The notes beneath the pieces were generated by a model that did no database searches, was not told where the DNA came from, and was given only the letters and a program-made list of their open reading frames with translations. A stretch of 64,000 nt of DNA from NCBI GenBank assembly GCA_024760905.1, contig CM045731.1:48617001-48681000 (forward strand), read 5' to 3'. This stretch comes from Plotosus lineatus (lineage: Eukaryota; Chordata; Actinopteri; Siluriformes; Plotosidae). The translations under genes were made by a program, and so were the position numbers. Of this stretch, positions 10,454 to 22,680 are shown piece after piece; the stretch's first letter is position 1, and each line of letters starts with the position of its first letter.

Positions 10454-10780
10454 GCAGTGGTGAAAAGGTGCTGGATCACTGATCCTAAGGTTGGGGGTTC
10501 AAGCCCCACTCTCAACAGGTTATCATTGTCCTCCCCAGTGCAGCTAACTGGATTATCAAAGCTCAGCCATGTCTCTCGCTGTCTGTGGTGTGAGGTTCAT
10601 GTAAAAGAACCATTGCTGACTTCGACAAGAGTAGCTGCAAAGCCGTCAGTGTGTTTCCGTCCCTGCGATGGCATGGCGAGCCGTCCAGGGTCTACTCTGC
10701 CCTAAGTCTGGAGTTGGCTGGGATGGGCGCCAGCCTCCCCGTGACCCTAATTAGGAGCAGTTACAGAAAATGAATGGATT
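10454..10780 (+). mobile_element. SINE-A with L2-type tail
   Basis: Same head and body as other SINE-A copies, but after cagtgtgtttccgtccc it switches to tgcgatggcatggcgagc and ends ccctaattaggagcagttac plus aatgaatgg. Confidence 0.85.
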
Positions 10781-10900
10781 CTGATAAAAAAAAATTGTGG
10801 TGGAGTACATCCAAAGTAACACTCCAGTAGATTTTGATGATGATCTAAATCATTAACTTTAAAGGAATAATTTAATAATGTTAAGGTATTCATTAACATT

Positions 10901-10903
<3 letters not shown>

Positions 10904-10936
<33 letters not shown>

Positions 10937-11172
10937 CCTTTCGGCTTTTTCCCTTTATCAGGGGTCGCCACAGCAAATGATTCGCACGATTGATTTGGCA
11001 GAGGTTTTTACGTCGGATGCCCTTCTTGACACAACCCTTTAGCAAGGGGCAGAAACACGCTGACGGCTTTACAGCTACTCTGTACGAAAGTCAGCAATGG
11101 TTCTTTTACGTGAACCTCTCACCATAGACAGTGAGAGACATGGCCCGCCTTTGATAACCCAGTTATCGGCGC
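10904..11172 (-). mobile_element. SINE-A, RTE tail, head missing, with (GA)n
   Basis: After a (ga)n run at 10904-10932, minus-strand RTE-type tail (tttcggctttttccctttat) and body run to gataacccagttatc. The tRNA-like head is absent. Confidence 0.8.
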
Positions 11173-11739
11173 TGATTGCAGAATATGGGCATTTTATTAA
11201 TATGGCATTGTACTACATAGGTGAAGACTACCATCCTTTCAGCAAAAAATAACAGTACAAGATCTAAATAAGATTGATCACAAGTCAAAGTTAACCAAAT
11301 CCTTGGTGGAGGTTTGCACTCTCATACTGATCCCAGTAATACCTTTTTTTAGTTTGTTTGTTTTGTTTTGTTTTTTTTCAGTACACATTTAATGTTTTCA
11401 CTGCACCAAATTACACTGAATCGTTTAACCTTGTTTTCTCTCACAGTGTGCAGCCATGGCTAGTGTGCATTTCTGTTCCTGTTCTTTTTCTTTTTGTTTA
11501 ATTGTTGATGATAACCTGCCTCAGCTTCCTGTAATTGATCTGATTGTCAAAACCATCAGAAAATGTTTTCATACCACAAACAATCCCAAAGTTCAGTTTG
11601 TTCTGAACCAAAACCACCACTTCCAAATGGACCACAAAATATTTTCCTTTGGTCTGGACCATGGTCCGAGGAATTTTTCACAACTGCTATTTTAGTTTAC
11701 GTGAAAGTGAAAAGTGTGCTGTCTAAACCATGCAAATTA
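11173..11739. other. No gene supported; weak ORF with good start context
   Basis: A tttctctcacag acceptor-like site precedes gcagccATGG at 11456, opening 79 codons of unrecognised, low-information protein. There is no homology I can name and no donor of note, so I do not call a gene. Confidence 0.3.
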
Positions 11740-12077
11740 ATAGAGCTGGGTATTGCCTAGATTTTTTGTATTTATTTTTTATGAGCTATGTACTGCGATA
11801 TATTGCGATATGTATTGCGATATATTGCTCTTGACAGTATTTATTGTTTATTTCATAAAGAGAAATGAACAACATTAAAAACGTTGTCTTTAGTCATTAA
11901 AATAAAAATTCTAAGCATCAGAAAAAAATCTACTTATCAAAATTTAATGTTTTAAACTTTGGCACAAACATTAACACTGAAATAGAACTGCATATTGAGC
12001 AAGATAAGCTCTTTAAACATATTAAATACACATAACAAACATTAGAATAGTATAAGTGCATATTAACATTACATGTA
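11740..12077. mobile_element. Possible decayed hAT-like MITE end
   Basis: It starts with agagctgggtattg and repeated gcgatatattgcgatatg blocks, typical of short fish hAT-like elements. The opposite end is not clear, so the call is weak. Confidence 0.3.
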
Positions 12078-12336
12078 CAGTGGTACCTCGCTTTACGAAA
12101 TTAATCCATTCCAGAGCATTTTTCGTAAGTTGAACCACATTGTACATGTAAAACGCGTGATTCATTCCAAGGCTCCCAATACTACCCCCTAAACCCTTTA
12201 AAAATTATAAAAGCATACCTTTTAACACCTCCTTCCACTTCAATATCGTACCGATGGTAGACGGGTTTGGCCATATTCATTTGTGATATCACTTGAGCCC
12301 GTTTTCTTCTTCTCACTTGCACCAGAAATCACATGC

Positions 12337-12404
<68 letters not shown>

Positions 12405-12889
12405 TTGCGTGTGTGTGTGTGTGCGTGTGTGCATGTGTTGACCATGTCTTCTTAGCAGAGTTATAATCCTACAAATGTTTATGGAAGGTTAAAAGCCTGA
12501 GTCAATAAATGAAGCATAAAACAACAGTAACTCTGTCCTTTACACGAAAAGCATCATGGTAGATTCAGCTCCATAATAGGCAATGAGAGGTAGCTACATC
12601 ATCTCTTCTAGCCAATGGGATCCCTGTCCAAGATGGCGTCAGGTGGACCTGCCCAAGATGGCATTTGAGTGAAGCCAATGGGAGGCCAGCGGGGCGGGAT
12701 GTTTGAATGTCATTGATGGGAAAGCAGCTCGTGCATTGTTTGAATGTTTGAATGGCGCGTTTGAATTTTTAAGATGGCACTTTTGTAACGTGAACTTGTT
12801 TCGTATACGGAGACAAAAATTTTAGGTAACTGCGTTTCGTAACCTGCATTTTTCGTTTGGTGAGACTTTCATAAAGTGAGGTGCCACTG
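12078..12889. mobile_element. Tigger-like MITE, family 2, copy 1
   Basis: The TIR cagtggtacctcgctttacg mirrors the right end gtgaggtgccactg, with TA at 12076-12077 and 12890-12891. The interior has a (TG)n run (12344-12425) and a block at 12590-12790 with two CCAAT motifs and three aagatggc motifs. It is related to 35691-36597. Confidence 0.88.
12344..12425. repeat. (TG)n microsatellite
   Basis: Long TG run inside the MITE; copy 2 of the family has CA runs at the corresponding place. Confidence 0.95.
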
Positions 12890-12891
12890 TA

Positions 12892-13257
12892 TATACAGTA
12901 CTGTATATTAATGCCATCATGGTGATGCCCATAGGCCTGCTGGGCACATGCCACACAAACACAGTGACACTGGCAGTTCAGGAAAGTCCGTCAAGATTTA
13001 GAATTTACAATAATAACATGCAATATCGTTTATCATATAAATCACATTAATATGATTATTATACTGGAGGGAAGTGGAATGTAATTTTCCAGAATCTGGG
13101 ACCGATTTGGAGCATGAGTTCGCAAGTTGTGTGACATCATTTTTTTGTTGACAGATATTATTGCCACATTAAGCAAAAAAAAAAAAACATGCATGGTTAA
13201 TGTGCCTTGTTGGAGATCAGGTTCATGGGACCGCTTCCCTCTTTTATTTTAAAATAA
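12892..13257. other. No feature recognised
   Basis: AT-rich DNA between a MITE and a LINE, with tgcaatatcgtttatcat that could be the far end of the decayed element at 11740. Confidence 0.35.
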
Positions 13258-13267
13258 ATGTTTAAGT

Positions 13268-16200
13268 CCCCTCCTCGAATCGCCACCTTATCGTGGTGGA
13301 GGGGTTTGCGTGACCTAATGATCCTAGGAGCTATGTTGTCGGGGGCAAATGCCCCTGGTAGGGTCACCCAAGGCAAACAGGTCCGGGGTGAAGGTCCAGA
13401 CAAAGTGCGATTCAAAACAGACCCCTAAGACATGAGAAAACAACACAGGAATCAGTCTCCCTTGCCCGGACGCTGGTCACTGGGTTCCCTCCTGGAGCCA
13501 GGCCCAGGGAGGGGCTCAAGGCGGCGCCTGGTGGTCGGGCTTATGCCCATGGAGCCTGGCCGGGCCCAGCCCGAAAGGAGACATGGGTCCGCCCTCCATG
13601 GACCCACCACCCGTGGGAGGAGTTTTAGGGGTCGGGTGCAGTGTGAGTTGGGTGGCAGCCGAAGAGCATGGGTTCTGTCGGACTGATCCTCGGCTGCTTA
13701 CTCTGACCTTCGGGACATGGAATGTCACCTCTCTGGCGGAAAGGAGCCTGATTTGGTGCGTGAGGTGGAGAGATACCGACTAGATATAGTCGGGCTCACC
13801 TCAACGCATAGCTTGGGCTCTGGAACCATCCATCTCGAAAGAGGCTGGACCTTCTTCTATTCTGGAGTTGCTCATGGGGAGGCGGCGAGCCGGTGTAGGT
13901 ATTCTTGTTGCCCCCCGTCTCGGTGCCCAAATGTTGGGGTTCTCCCGGTTGACTAAAGGGTAGCTTCCCTCCGTCTTCGGTGGGGGACGGGTCCTGACTG
14001 TTATTTGTGCTTATGCACCAAATGACAGTTCAGAGTACCCACCCTTTTGGAGTCTTTGGGGGGTGTTAGAGAACGCTCCTCGGGAGACTCGCCGTTGTCT
14101 TGGGAGACTTCAACGCCCATGTGGGCAACAATAGTGTGACCTGGAAGGGTGTGATCGGTAGGTACGGCTCTCCAGTCTGAATCCGAATGGTGTGTCGTTG
14201 TTGGACTTCTGTGCTCGTCATAGTTTGTCTATCACGAACACCATGTTCAACATAAGGGTGTCCATAAGTGCACTTGGCACCAGGATACCCCTAGGTCGCA
14301 GTTCGATGATTGACTTTGTAGTCGTGTCATCGGACTTGCGACCATATGTTCTGGACACTCGGGTGAAGAGAGGAGCTGAGCTGTCTCACCGATCACTACC
14401 TGGTGGTGAGTTGGCTTCGTGGTGTGGGAGGTTGCCTTCCAGACCTGGCAGGCCCAAGCGTGTAATCAGGGTCTGCTGGAACGCGTTTGGCGGAGCCCCG
14501 TGTCCGAGAGGCCTTTAACTCCACCTCCGGCAGAGCTACAACCACGTTCCCGGAGGAGGCGGGGACATGGAATCTGAATGGGCCATGTTTCCCGTGCCTC
14601 CATTGCTGAGGCGGCAGCCCATAGCTGTGGCCGTAAGGTCGCCGGTGCTTGTCGTGGCGGTAATCCCGAACCTGGTGGTGGACACCTGCGGTGAAGGGGC
14701 CGTCCAGCTGAAGAAGGAGGCCTATCGGGTTTTATTAGCCTGTGGACTCCTGAGGCAGCAAACGGTACCGGCAGGCCAACGTGCTGCAGCCGAGGCTGTC
14801 GCAGATGCAAAATCTCGGGCGTGGGAGGAGTTCGTGAGGGCCTGGAGAGTGATTATCGGTTGGCCTCAAAGGTTCTGGGCCACCATCCGACGCCTCAGGA
14901 GGGGGAAGCAGTTCTTCACAAACACTGTTTACGGTGGAGGTGGGGAGCTGCTTACCTTGACTGGGGATGTTGTTGAGAGGTGGAGGAATACTTTGAGGAC
15001 CTTCTCAATCCCACCAACACGCCCTCCGTGGAAGAGGAAGACCCTGGGGGGTTCGGGTTCGGGTCCGCCCATCACTGGAGTGGGAGGTCACTGAGGTTGT
15101 CAAAAAAGCTCCTCGGTGGTCGAGCTCCGGGGTTGACGAGATCCGCCCGGAATACCTCAGGACTCTGGATGTTGTAGGACTGTCTTGGTTGACACGTCTC
15201 TGCAACATCAAGGTCATCGGGGGCTGTACCTCTGGATTGGCAAACTGGGGTGGTGGTCCCAATTTTCAAGAAGGGGACCGGCGGGTGTGTTCCAATTATC
15301 GGGAATTACACTCCTCAGCCTACCTGGTAAAGTCTATGCAGGGGGTACTAGAGAGAGGATCCGACCGATAGTCGAACCTCAGTTCAGGAGGAACAATGTG
15401 GTTTTCGTCCTGGCGCAGCACTCTTGACCAACTCTATATGCTCCACAGGATTCTGGAGGGGGCATGGGAGTTTGCCCAATCTGTCCACATGTGCTTTGTG
15501 GATTTGGAGAAGGCTTTCGACCGTGTCCTCGAAGATCTTGTGGGGCGTGCTCGAGAGCGGCGTTCGGATCCGTTGCTACGAGCTATTCGTCGCTGTATCA
15601 CCAGAGCCAGAGTTTGGTCCGTATTGGTAACAGCAGCTCGGATTCGTTTCCGGTGGGAGTTGGAGTCCGTCAAGGCTGTCCTTTGTCACCGATTCTGTTC
15701 ATAATTTTTATGGACAGAATTTCTAAGCGCAGTCGAGGCGATGAGGGGTTCTGGTTCGTGGCCATCGGATATCATCTCTGCTTTTGGCGGATGATGTTGT
15801 CCTTTTGGCTTCATCAAGTCAGGCCTCCAGCTCTCATTGGAGCGATTCGCAGCTGAGTGCGAAGCAGCCAGGATGAAGATCAGTACCTCCAAGTCCGAGG
15901 CCATGGTTCTCAGTCGGACAATGGTGGAATGCACCCTCTGGAGTCGGGATGAGGTCCTGCCCCCAGAGTGGAGGAGTTTAAGTATCTTGGGGTCTTGTTT
16001 ACGAGTGAGGGAAGGATGGAGCGAGAGATCGACAGACGGATCGCTGCAGCCTCTGCTGTTAAGCGGTGCCTGTACCGGTCCGTCGTGGTGGAAAAGGAGC
16101 TGAGCCGCAAGGCGAAGCTCTCAATTACCAGTCGATCTACGTTCCAACCCTCACCTATGGTCACGAGCTTTGGGTAATGACCGAAAGAACAAGATCACGG

Positions 16201-16600
16201 ATACAAGCGGCTGAAATGAGCTTTCTTCGCGGGTGGCGGGTTCTCCTTAGACATAGGGTGAGAAGCTCCGCCATCCGGGGAGAGTTCGGAGTAGATCCGC
16301 TGCTCCTCCGCATTGAGAGGGGCCAGTTGAGGTGGCTCGGGCATCTGGTTAGAATGCCCCCCGGACGCCTCCCTGGTGTGGTGTTTCGGGCATGTCCAAC
16401 CGGGAAGAGACCCCGGGGTCGACCTAGAACACGCTGGAGGGACTATGTCTCTCGGCTTGTCTGGGACCGCCTCGGTGACCCGCCAGGAGAGTTGGAGGAA
16501 GTGGCTCGGGAGAGGGATGTCTGGACCTCTTTGCTAAGGTTGCTGCCCCCGCGACCCGACCCCGGACTAAGCGGAAGAAGATGAGATGAGATGAGATGAG
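13268..16600 (+). mobile_element. Full-length decayed LINE (Rex1/CR1-like)
   Basis: The element lies between perfect 10-bp duplications atgtttaagt (13258-13267 and 16601-16610), so both ends are original. It starts ccctcctcgaatcgccacc and ends gcggaagaag plus (atgag)n. Broken frames show an APE endonuclease start (TFGTWNVTSL near 13710), reverse transcriptase pieces (CFVDLEKAFDRV near 15500, GCPLSPILFIIFMDRIS near 15690) and a long C-terminal region (16066-16584). Frame changes are numerous. The clade is a best guess from the fish elements it resembles. Confidence 0.85.
13700..16584 (+). pseudogene. LINE endonuclease/reverse transcriptase relic
   Basis: The ORF2-type protein is scattered over all three plus frames by indels. 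The longest intact piece is the C-terminus at 16066-16584 (172 codons), with LRWLGHLVRMPPGRLPG and PRGRPRTRWRDYVSRL. The FADD-type catalytic box is disrupted near 15785. It would nick and prime target DNA and copy the element; it is clearly non-functional. Confidence 0.8.
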
Positions 16601-16610
16601 ATGTTTAAGT

Positions 16611-18060
16611 GAAAATCTAGATGCAGCAGGTCAGTCAATTTCTGAGCAATTAGAAACATGAACCGTGGTTTAGTTTGGCGGGAATTTCTGTATCCTGTAT
16701 ACAAACTTTGGCTAAAGGCTTTCGTGACATCCGCACTGTCCAATCACAGCATGGCTCTTTTTATGCCGGGCTCTTCACACACTGAATGACTGTAGATAAG
16801 AGGACAGAAACACGATTGTGTCAGGATTACATGCCGGAACCTCTGCAGTCGCCTTTTTTTTTTTTTCAACGAAAGCAGTACTTCAGTTCAATTAGTTGGA
16901 ATAGCTGAAGTTTTTTACTGTTCCGAGGTTTTCCGAATGCATGTCCGGTTTTGCTTCAGAGTATCGCCATACGTGTTGTTTGCATGTTAGAACCGTTTTA
17001 AACTGATAAACCGGTTTTATTGTGTAGCTCCACAAATTAAGCGCAAAAGTATTTTAGTTTTTAAATAAAGAAAGTCACAGGTTATTCTAAACAGATACAG
17101 AACAAAAACAGGATGTACAACAGGTGACTAAGCGATAATATGAGCCATGAGCTGGGGTGGTATCACCAACAAACTACAGTATATATTTATTCTAAATGAA
17201 GTGATAATGGAAAATAAAGCACATCAACTATTATTTTGTAAATGTGCATCTTTAAGGCATTTAATTAACTAGTCATCAATTATTTTTACATCAGCATCTA
17301 TTTGCTTACCCTATAGTCATTTGGCTAAATTTTTGGAATGGATATTTACATCGCAGTCTTTTCGTGTAAAATATCCACTCTAAGAACTCACGTCATGGTA
17401 TCATATCTAACAAGAAGTGTTGGAAATACCAAAAAGGGATATACTGTACATAAGCAGCATCTTTGCTGTATTAGACTTACTTTGCATTTTTCTCTGTGTT
17501 TCCAAGCCAACAGTTTAAGTGGCGGCAAAGCCAAACCACAAAGCAGGTCAAAGGCAAACCCAGAAAGGTTACAGCATGAACAGGCTACAGAATACAAATA
17601 CAAGCAAACAAAGGAAATAAAGGGTTCAGGAATGAATGAAGGGTAGAAAGAGAAACTGAATGAAGAAAAGACACAGGAACCAGACAACTCGGAGTGAGAC
17701 AATTCAACAAACATTTCAGATCAGCTTTTCATCAGATCTAGATAAAGTGGATAAATAATAGAGGCTGATGAGAGCTAATGAGACAGACAACTCAACACAG
17801 GTGCAGGCAGCAAATAATAGGTCTGCACCGGAAGGGCGAGTAAAAGAAGAAGCGGTAAAACCCAGAAGGCATACAGGAAACGTCTGTGAGATTGACTTCC
17901 CTGAAGCCAGATGCTTTATAAGTCTTTCAAGTTATTACGAGCTTCAACAAGTCTATAAATTTTTTTTTTTTTTTTTATTCGAACATACTTCACTTTGTGT
18001 TATCAAGAGCATTGTTTACAATATAGCCTTTTTGTAATACACAGTGCACTTTAACACACA
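16611..18060. other. No gene or repeat recognised
   Basis: About 1.4 kb without clear repeats. Open frames up to about 100 codons (17338-17714 region) show no family resemblance. Confidence 0.4.
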
Positions 18061-18392
18061 TTCATTCTCTGAACCGTTTAATCCTAATTAGGGTCACGGG
18101 GAGGCGGGCACCCATCTCAGCCGACTCTGGGTGAGGGCAGAGTACATCCTGGACAGCTTGCCATAGGCAGAAACACGCTGACGGCTTTGCAGCTACTCTT
18201 GACAAAAGTCAGAAATGGTTCTTTTACATGCTTATCACCATAGACAGTGAGAGACACGGCCGGCCTTTGATAACCCAGTTAGCTGCACTGGGGAAGGGGG
18301 GACAGCAGTGACAACCATTGACAGTTGAGGCTTGAACCCCCAACCTTAGTATCGGTAATTCAGCACCCTACCACTGGGCCACCACTGCCCAC
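18061..18392 (-). mobile_element. SINE-A with L2-type tail
   Basis: L2-type tail (taatcctaattagggtcacg), body and diverged head (accactgggccaccactgc) in minus orientation. Confidence 0.85.
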
Positions 18393-18428
18393 TTTAACAC
18401 ACCCTAAGTGTTATTCAGAAACATACTA

Positions 18429-18933
18429 CAGGGATCCCTCACTTTCCGCTGTTAATTGGGACTGAGATCCCCCCGCGATAACTGAAATCCACGAAGTCGG
18501 ATCAATCCCCCAACAACACCCCCCTCACCCCCCAAATAATATATACATACATGTGTATGTGTATATAATATCAATAAATACATATTAAATACTATAAATG
18601 CTTATAATAACAATTAAACATTTTTTAAAAATGCATATGTAAATAAAATATAAATACAGTACACACACATAGACATGCACCTCACAAAAATGTAAGTACT
18701 GTACGTACGTATGTAGTTTTGATGGGAGATTTTGGGTTGTTTTTTGTTTTGTGTTTGTTTAGGGTTTTTTTTTTTTTGCATAATTGGCCTTGTTTTTGTG
18801 GCATTTTCCTTAAAATTTTCCCCCTTTTCTTCCTTAATTTCCTTATTTTTTATTTTGATGAATATTTAAAAAAAAAAAACGCGATGCACTGAAACCGCAT
18901 AAATTGAAGCGTGAAGTACTGAGGGATCCCTGT
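18429..18933. mobile_element. Tigger-like MITE, family 3, copy 1
   Basis: The TIR cagggatccctcactttccg mirrors the right end gtactgagggatccctg, with TA at 18427-18428 and 18934-18935. 505 bp, T-rich centre, no ORF. Related copies lie at 28194-28691 and 32686-33194. Confidence 0.9.
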
Positions 18934-19207
18934 ATACGTATAATAGTTTGTGACGCAAGGCATCAGGACACCCATGCCCCCTTTCTTATCTGCGGCCTGG
19001 CTGACACTGCATCCGACCTCAATCTTCCTGGGCTTGTTTTTAGGTGAATCCTAGCCAAGGTTCAGCCACCAGGCACTTGCTAGCGAACTCTCCCTTTGTC
19101 TGCTTTACTGTTTCGAAAGGAGTCACTTGAGGCGGTGTGCGTATCTGATTAGAATTCCTCCTGGTCGCGTCCCTTTAGAGGTGTTCCAGGCACATTCAAT
19201 TGGAAGG

Positions 19208-19935
19208 AAAAAATAAATAGAATAAATTTTGGTGGAGACTTTTAAGACTTCCAAGTTCTAGATGACCTCACCAGTTCTATTTAAGTTGAAGGCATTAGAT
19301 GAGTCTAAACGCAAAACATGGGCATCGTATATTAAAAATATCTTGTTTAGACTGGGGTTTGGCTTCACTTGGGTATCACAGGATATTTGTGATGTTGATA
19401 TTTTTATTTCAGTTTTTAAGCAGAGATTATCTGATAATCTCTTCCAAAATTGGCAAAACACATCGAAGTCCTCTAGTTATTTACTGTTCAAGTCCCTTCT
19501 AAATGTTGAAACATACATTAACTCGGATGCAGCACCTTATCTGAGAATCTGTTTAGCAAATTTTCAATGTGGTACTTTCAAACTTTGCACTGAGACTGGT
19601 AGATGTAAAAATGTTCCTTATAATTTACGATTTTGTCCTTTATGTGAGAAAAACAATATCTATGAAATTGAAGATGAAATCCATGTAATACTTTACTGCA
19701 AAGGCTACACGGGTATAAGAAATACATTATTAAGTAAATATTTGAAGTATCCCTTATCACAACACAGTTTTATTAATATTATGTCATCAACTGATGTTAA
19801 TGCAATCCGAAACCTCTGCTTATTTCTTATCCATGGTAAGAAAATCAGAAATTCAACTGGTCTACAACAATAGTTCATGCTTTAATTTATTCATTTTGTC
19901 TGCATTTTGGGCTAATGGCCTATTATTGAATAAAA

Positions 19936-19966
<31 letters not shown>
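19208..19966 (+). mobile_element. 5'-truncated LINE nested in a LINE
   Basis: It is bounded by tcaattggRagg (19196-19207 and 19967-19978), a 12-bp target duplication with one mismatch. It ends gaataaaattg plus (tctg)n, the tandem-repeat tail of a non-LTR element, and carries the coding fragment at 19262-19873. Confidence 0.85.
19262..19873 (+). pseudogene. LINE ORF2 C-terminal domain, uninterrupted
   Basis: 203 codons without a stop, downstream of the lost reverse transcriptase. Its zinc-finger-like end is C-x2-C-x12-H-x4-C (CPLCEKNNIYEIEDEIHVIL then YC), seen at the C-terminus of several LINE clades. The preceding LANFQCGTFKLCTETGRCKN matches the conserved lead-in. The absence of stops suggests a fairly young insertion. 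Clade not assigned. Confidence 0.75.
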
Positions 19967-19968
<2 letters not shown>

Positions 19969-20431
19969 AATTGGGAGGGGGACTCCTGGGGACTGACCCA
20001 GAACCCGCTGGAGGGATTATTTATCTTATTTGGCCTAAGACCACCTCTGGATGTCCCAGGAGGATACAGATAGTGTCATTGGGGAAAGGGATGTCTGGGA
20101 TTTGCTCCTCGGCCTGTTGCCACTGTGACCCGTTCTCAAATACACAGAGGAAGTGAATGGATGGATGGATGGATGGATGGATGAATGAAGTATAATAGCT
20201 ATATACTTAAGAATTACTAATGAGCTCTAATTATCATTTTGATGATTTTAATCATCCAATTATTGTTTAACTTCACAAATTGTTTTATGTAGGATCCAGT
20301 GGGTGTAAACACCCTGGATGGAACACCATGTGGCCACACAGTCAGGGACTTATTTCATTATTAACCTACCTACCTGCATGTTCTAGGTAGAAGGAGGAAA
20401 CATAAAAAATGTGATCTTTATTACAAGTAAA

Positions 20432-20479
<48 letters not shown>

Positions 20480-20480
20480 C
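20432..20480. repeat. (AAT)n microsatellite
   Basis: Uninterrupted ata/aat triplet run. Confidence 0.95.
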
Positions 20481-20635
20481 TTATTGTGTTATTGTCGCAT
20501 GTGTATGTGTGTCTGTAATTTGTGTAGTATATACACTTTATAGTTTTACGGTTTAATTATGTTTCCATTAGTTATGCCACAAAGCTAACTTGGTGATTTT
20601 AGTTACACATCTATTCATCGCCTGAACTGTTCAGT

Positions 20636-21270
20636 TTAGTTCATTTTCTGTAACTGCTTAATCATAATTAGCGTCGCCCATCCAGCCGACTCTGGGTGAG
20701 GGCAGAGTACACCCTGGACAGCTCACCAGGCCATCGCAGGGCAGAAACACGCCAACGGCTTTGCAGCCTACTCTTGTCGAAAGTCAGCAATGGTTCTTTT
20801 ACGTGCCTCAAACCAAAGACAGCGAGAGACATGGCCAGCCTTTGATAACCCAGTTAGCTGCAACGGGGGGGACAGTGACAACTTTGTGCAGAGTGGGACT
20901 CGAACCCTCAACCTTAGGATCAGTAATCCAGCGCCCAATACCACTAACCACCACTGCCATTTGCGTGAACCGTTTAATCCTAAATATGGTTGGGGGATGC
21001 TAGCACCCATCTCAGCTGACACTGGACGAGGGCAGAGTTTACCCTGGACAGCTCACCAGGCCATCCCAGAGCAGAAACATGCTCATGGCTATGCAGCCTA
21101 CTCTAGACGAAAGTCAGCAATGGTTCTTTTACATGCCTCTCACTAAATACACAGTGAGAGACATGGTCCACCTTTGATAATCCAGTTAGATGCACTGACA
21201 AGCTGTATATATTGGGGGCTTGAACCCCCAACATTGGGATCGGTAAACCAGTGGGCCGCTATTCAGCAAC
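20636..21270 (-). mobile_element. Two SINE-A copies in tandem, L2-type tails
   Basis: Two head-to-tail minus-strand copies, about 20636-20962 and 20963-21270. Each has the L2-type tail (ttaatcctaattagcgtc; tttaatcctaaatatgg), the body and the ccaccactgc-type head. The second is more diverged. Confidence 0.85.
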
Positions 21271-21305
21271 ATCCGCCCCAGTGAATAATTGAGAGTTAAA
21301 GTTTA

Positions 21306-22000
21306 ACTGTTGGTGCCAGGTAGGCTGCCTGATTCTTTAGGAATCACACGGCAGTCTGTAGAGTTTACAAAGGATCGTGCAGGGGGAAAACCTTTCGGAA
21401 AGCGAAGGAAATTTGCATGTTGGGTTCCGATGCAAATGCTGTCAGCTATGAATACTAATCAAGTAGGCGGGAACTCGACGAAAAAGAGTCATCACCTTTT
21501 TAAATTACTGATGTCATTCCGGCTCATGAAAAATCTCAGAATTTGGCACCGGCAACATAAATCTGTCACCACAAGCTTTGGGTATACTACTTAGCATAGT
21601 GTTATGCAAAAATGTAATTGAAACCTTTAAGCCAAGGTTATGCAACTAAAAGCTATAATTATGTGCAATTTCTTATTTCATTTATCAGCTTATTAAAAAG
21701 ATGAAAAGGTAAGCTTGCCTTATGATTGGCGTTTACCTGTTTGTCCGTGTTCATACATATGCATCATTTTGATGTGGTTGTGTTTCCTTTCATGCTGGTG
21801 CATCACATTATTACTTTTCATTCACGACACCCACTGAACAAATAAGACATCTGTTTTCGGTTATAAAATAAAAAATAAACATCTACGTTTTTGTGTAATT
21901 GTCCTTGAATCTCTTTTTTCGTGAAGAGCTTTTTAACGAACCATTTTGTCAATAACAAGACACGTAAGGGCAAAAAAAAAAGTTGATGTCCGTGGGCGGC
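21306..22000. other. Degraded repeat-like stretch, unclassified
   Basis: The first 130 bases (tggtgccaggtaggctgc, cagtctgtagagtttacaaa) resemble a common fish dispersed repeat I cannot classify. The remainder shows nothing recognisable. Confidence 0.3.
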
Positions 22001-22004
22001 AGAG

Positions 22005-22288
22005 GGTTGTAGTAGTTGTAAGTGAGTTTACCTCACAGTAAGAAGGTCCTGGGTTCTGTGTGGAGGTTTTTTATGTTCTCTCTGAGCTTGCATGGGTTTC
22101 CTCTGGGTACACGTCCGCCCAGAGTCCAGAATCATGCAGATTAGGCATGAGCAATTTGTTTAAATTGTGGTGTGTGTTAGCTCTGTGAATGTCTGGAACG
22201 CTGTTCAGGGTCTACCCTGCCTTTGCCAGTTTTGGCTAAGATAGGCTTCAACCTGACTGTGAGCATAGTATCCAAATTAAGCACATTA
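22005..22288 (+). mobile_element. SINE-B copy
   Basis: Head region acctcacagtaagaaggtcc, body tctgagcttgcatgggtttc and tail gggtctaccctgcctttgcc. Confidence 0.75.
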
Positions 22289-22302
22289 GGCTTCACATTG
22301 AG

Positions 22303-22666
22303 ACGATGGGGCAGTGGTGGTCTAGTGGTATAGGGTGCTGGATCGCTGATCCTAAAGCTGGGGGTTCGAGTCCCACTCTCCACAGGGTTGTCACTGTCCA
22401 CCCAGTGCAGCTAACTGGGTTATCAAAGGCCGGCCATGTCTCTCACTGTCTGTGGTGAGAGGTTCATGTGAAAGAACCATTGTTGACTTTCATAAAGAGT
22501 CGGCTGCAAAGCCGTCAGCGTGTTTCTGTCCCCTGCTAAAAGGGTTGTGTCAGAAAGGCCATCCGACATAAAAACCTCTGCCAAATCAAATGTGCAAATC
22601 ATTCGCTGTGGCGACCCCTGAAAAAGAGAAAAAGCCAAAAGGAAATCTCACTCTCATCTCATCTCA
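22303..22666 (+). mobile_element. SINE-A, RTE-type tail, first of two in one target
   Basis: Full-length copy between ggcttcacattgag (22289-22302) and ggtttcacattgag (22667-22680), ending ctgtggcgacccctgaaaaa and aaagccaaaagg. Confidence 0.92.
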
Positions 22667-22680
22667 GGTTTCACATTGAG

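Larger units (their letters stand above)
19118..20180 (+). mobile_element. LINE 3' end (Rex1-like) split by another LINE
   Basis: The outer element is in two pieces, 19118-19207 (cgtatctgattagaattcct) and 19979-20180 (tgacccagaacccgctgg, (atgg)n end). Its C-terminal coding resembles the Rex1-like LINE at 13268. The join is interrupted by the insertion at 19208-19966. Confidence 0.75.

Noticed and set aside
11456..11695. Start codon in a good context (gcagccATGG) after an acceptor-like tract
   Set aside because: The peptide is low-information and unrecognised, and no continuing exon is seen. Kept only as a note in the interval entry.
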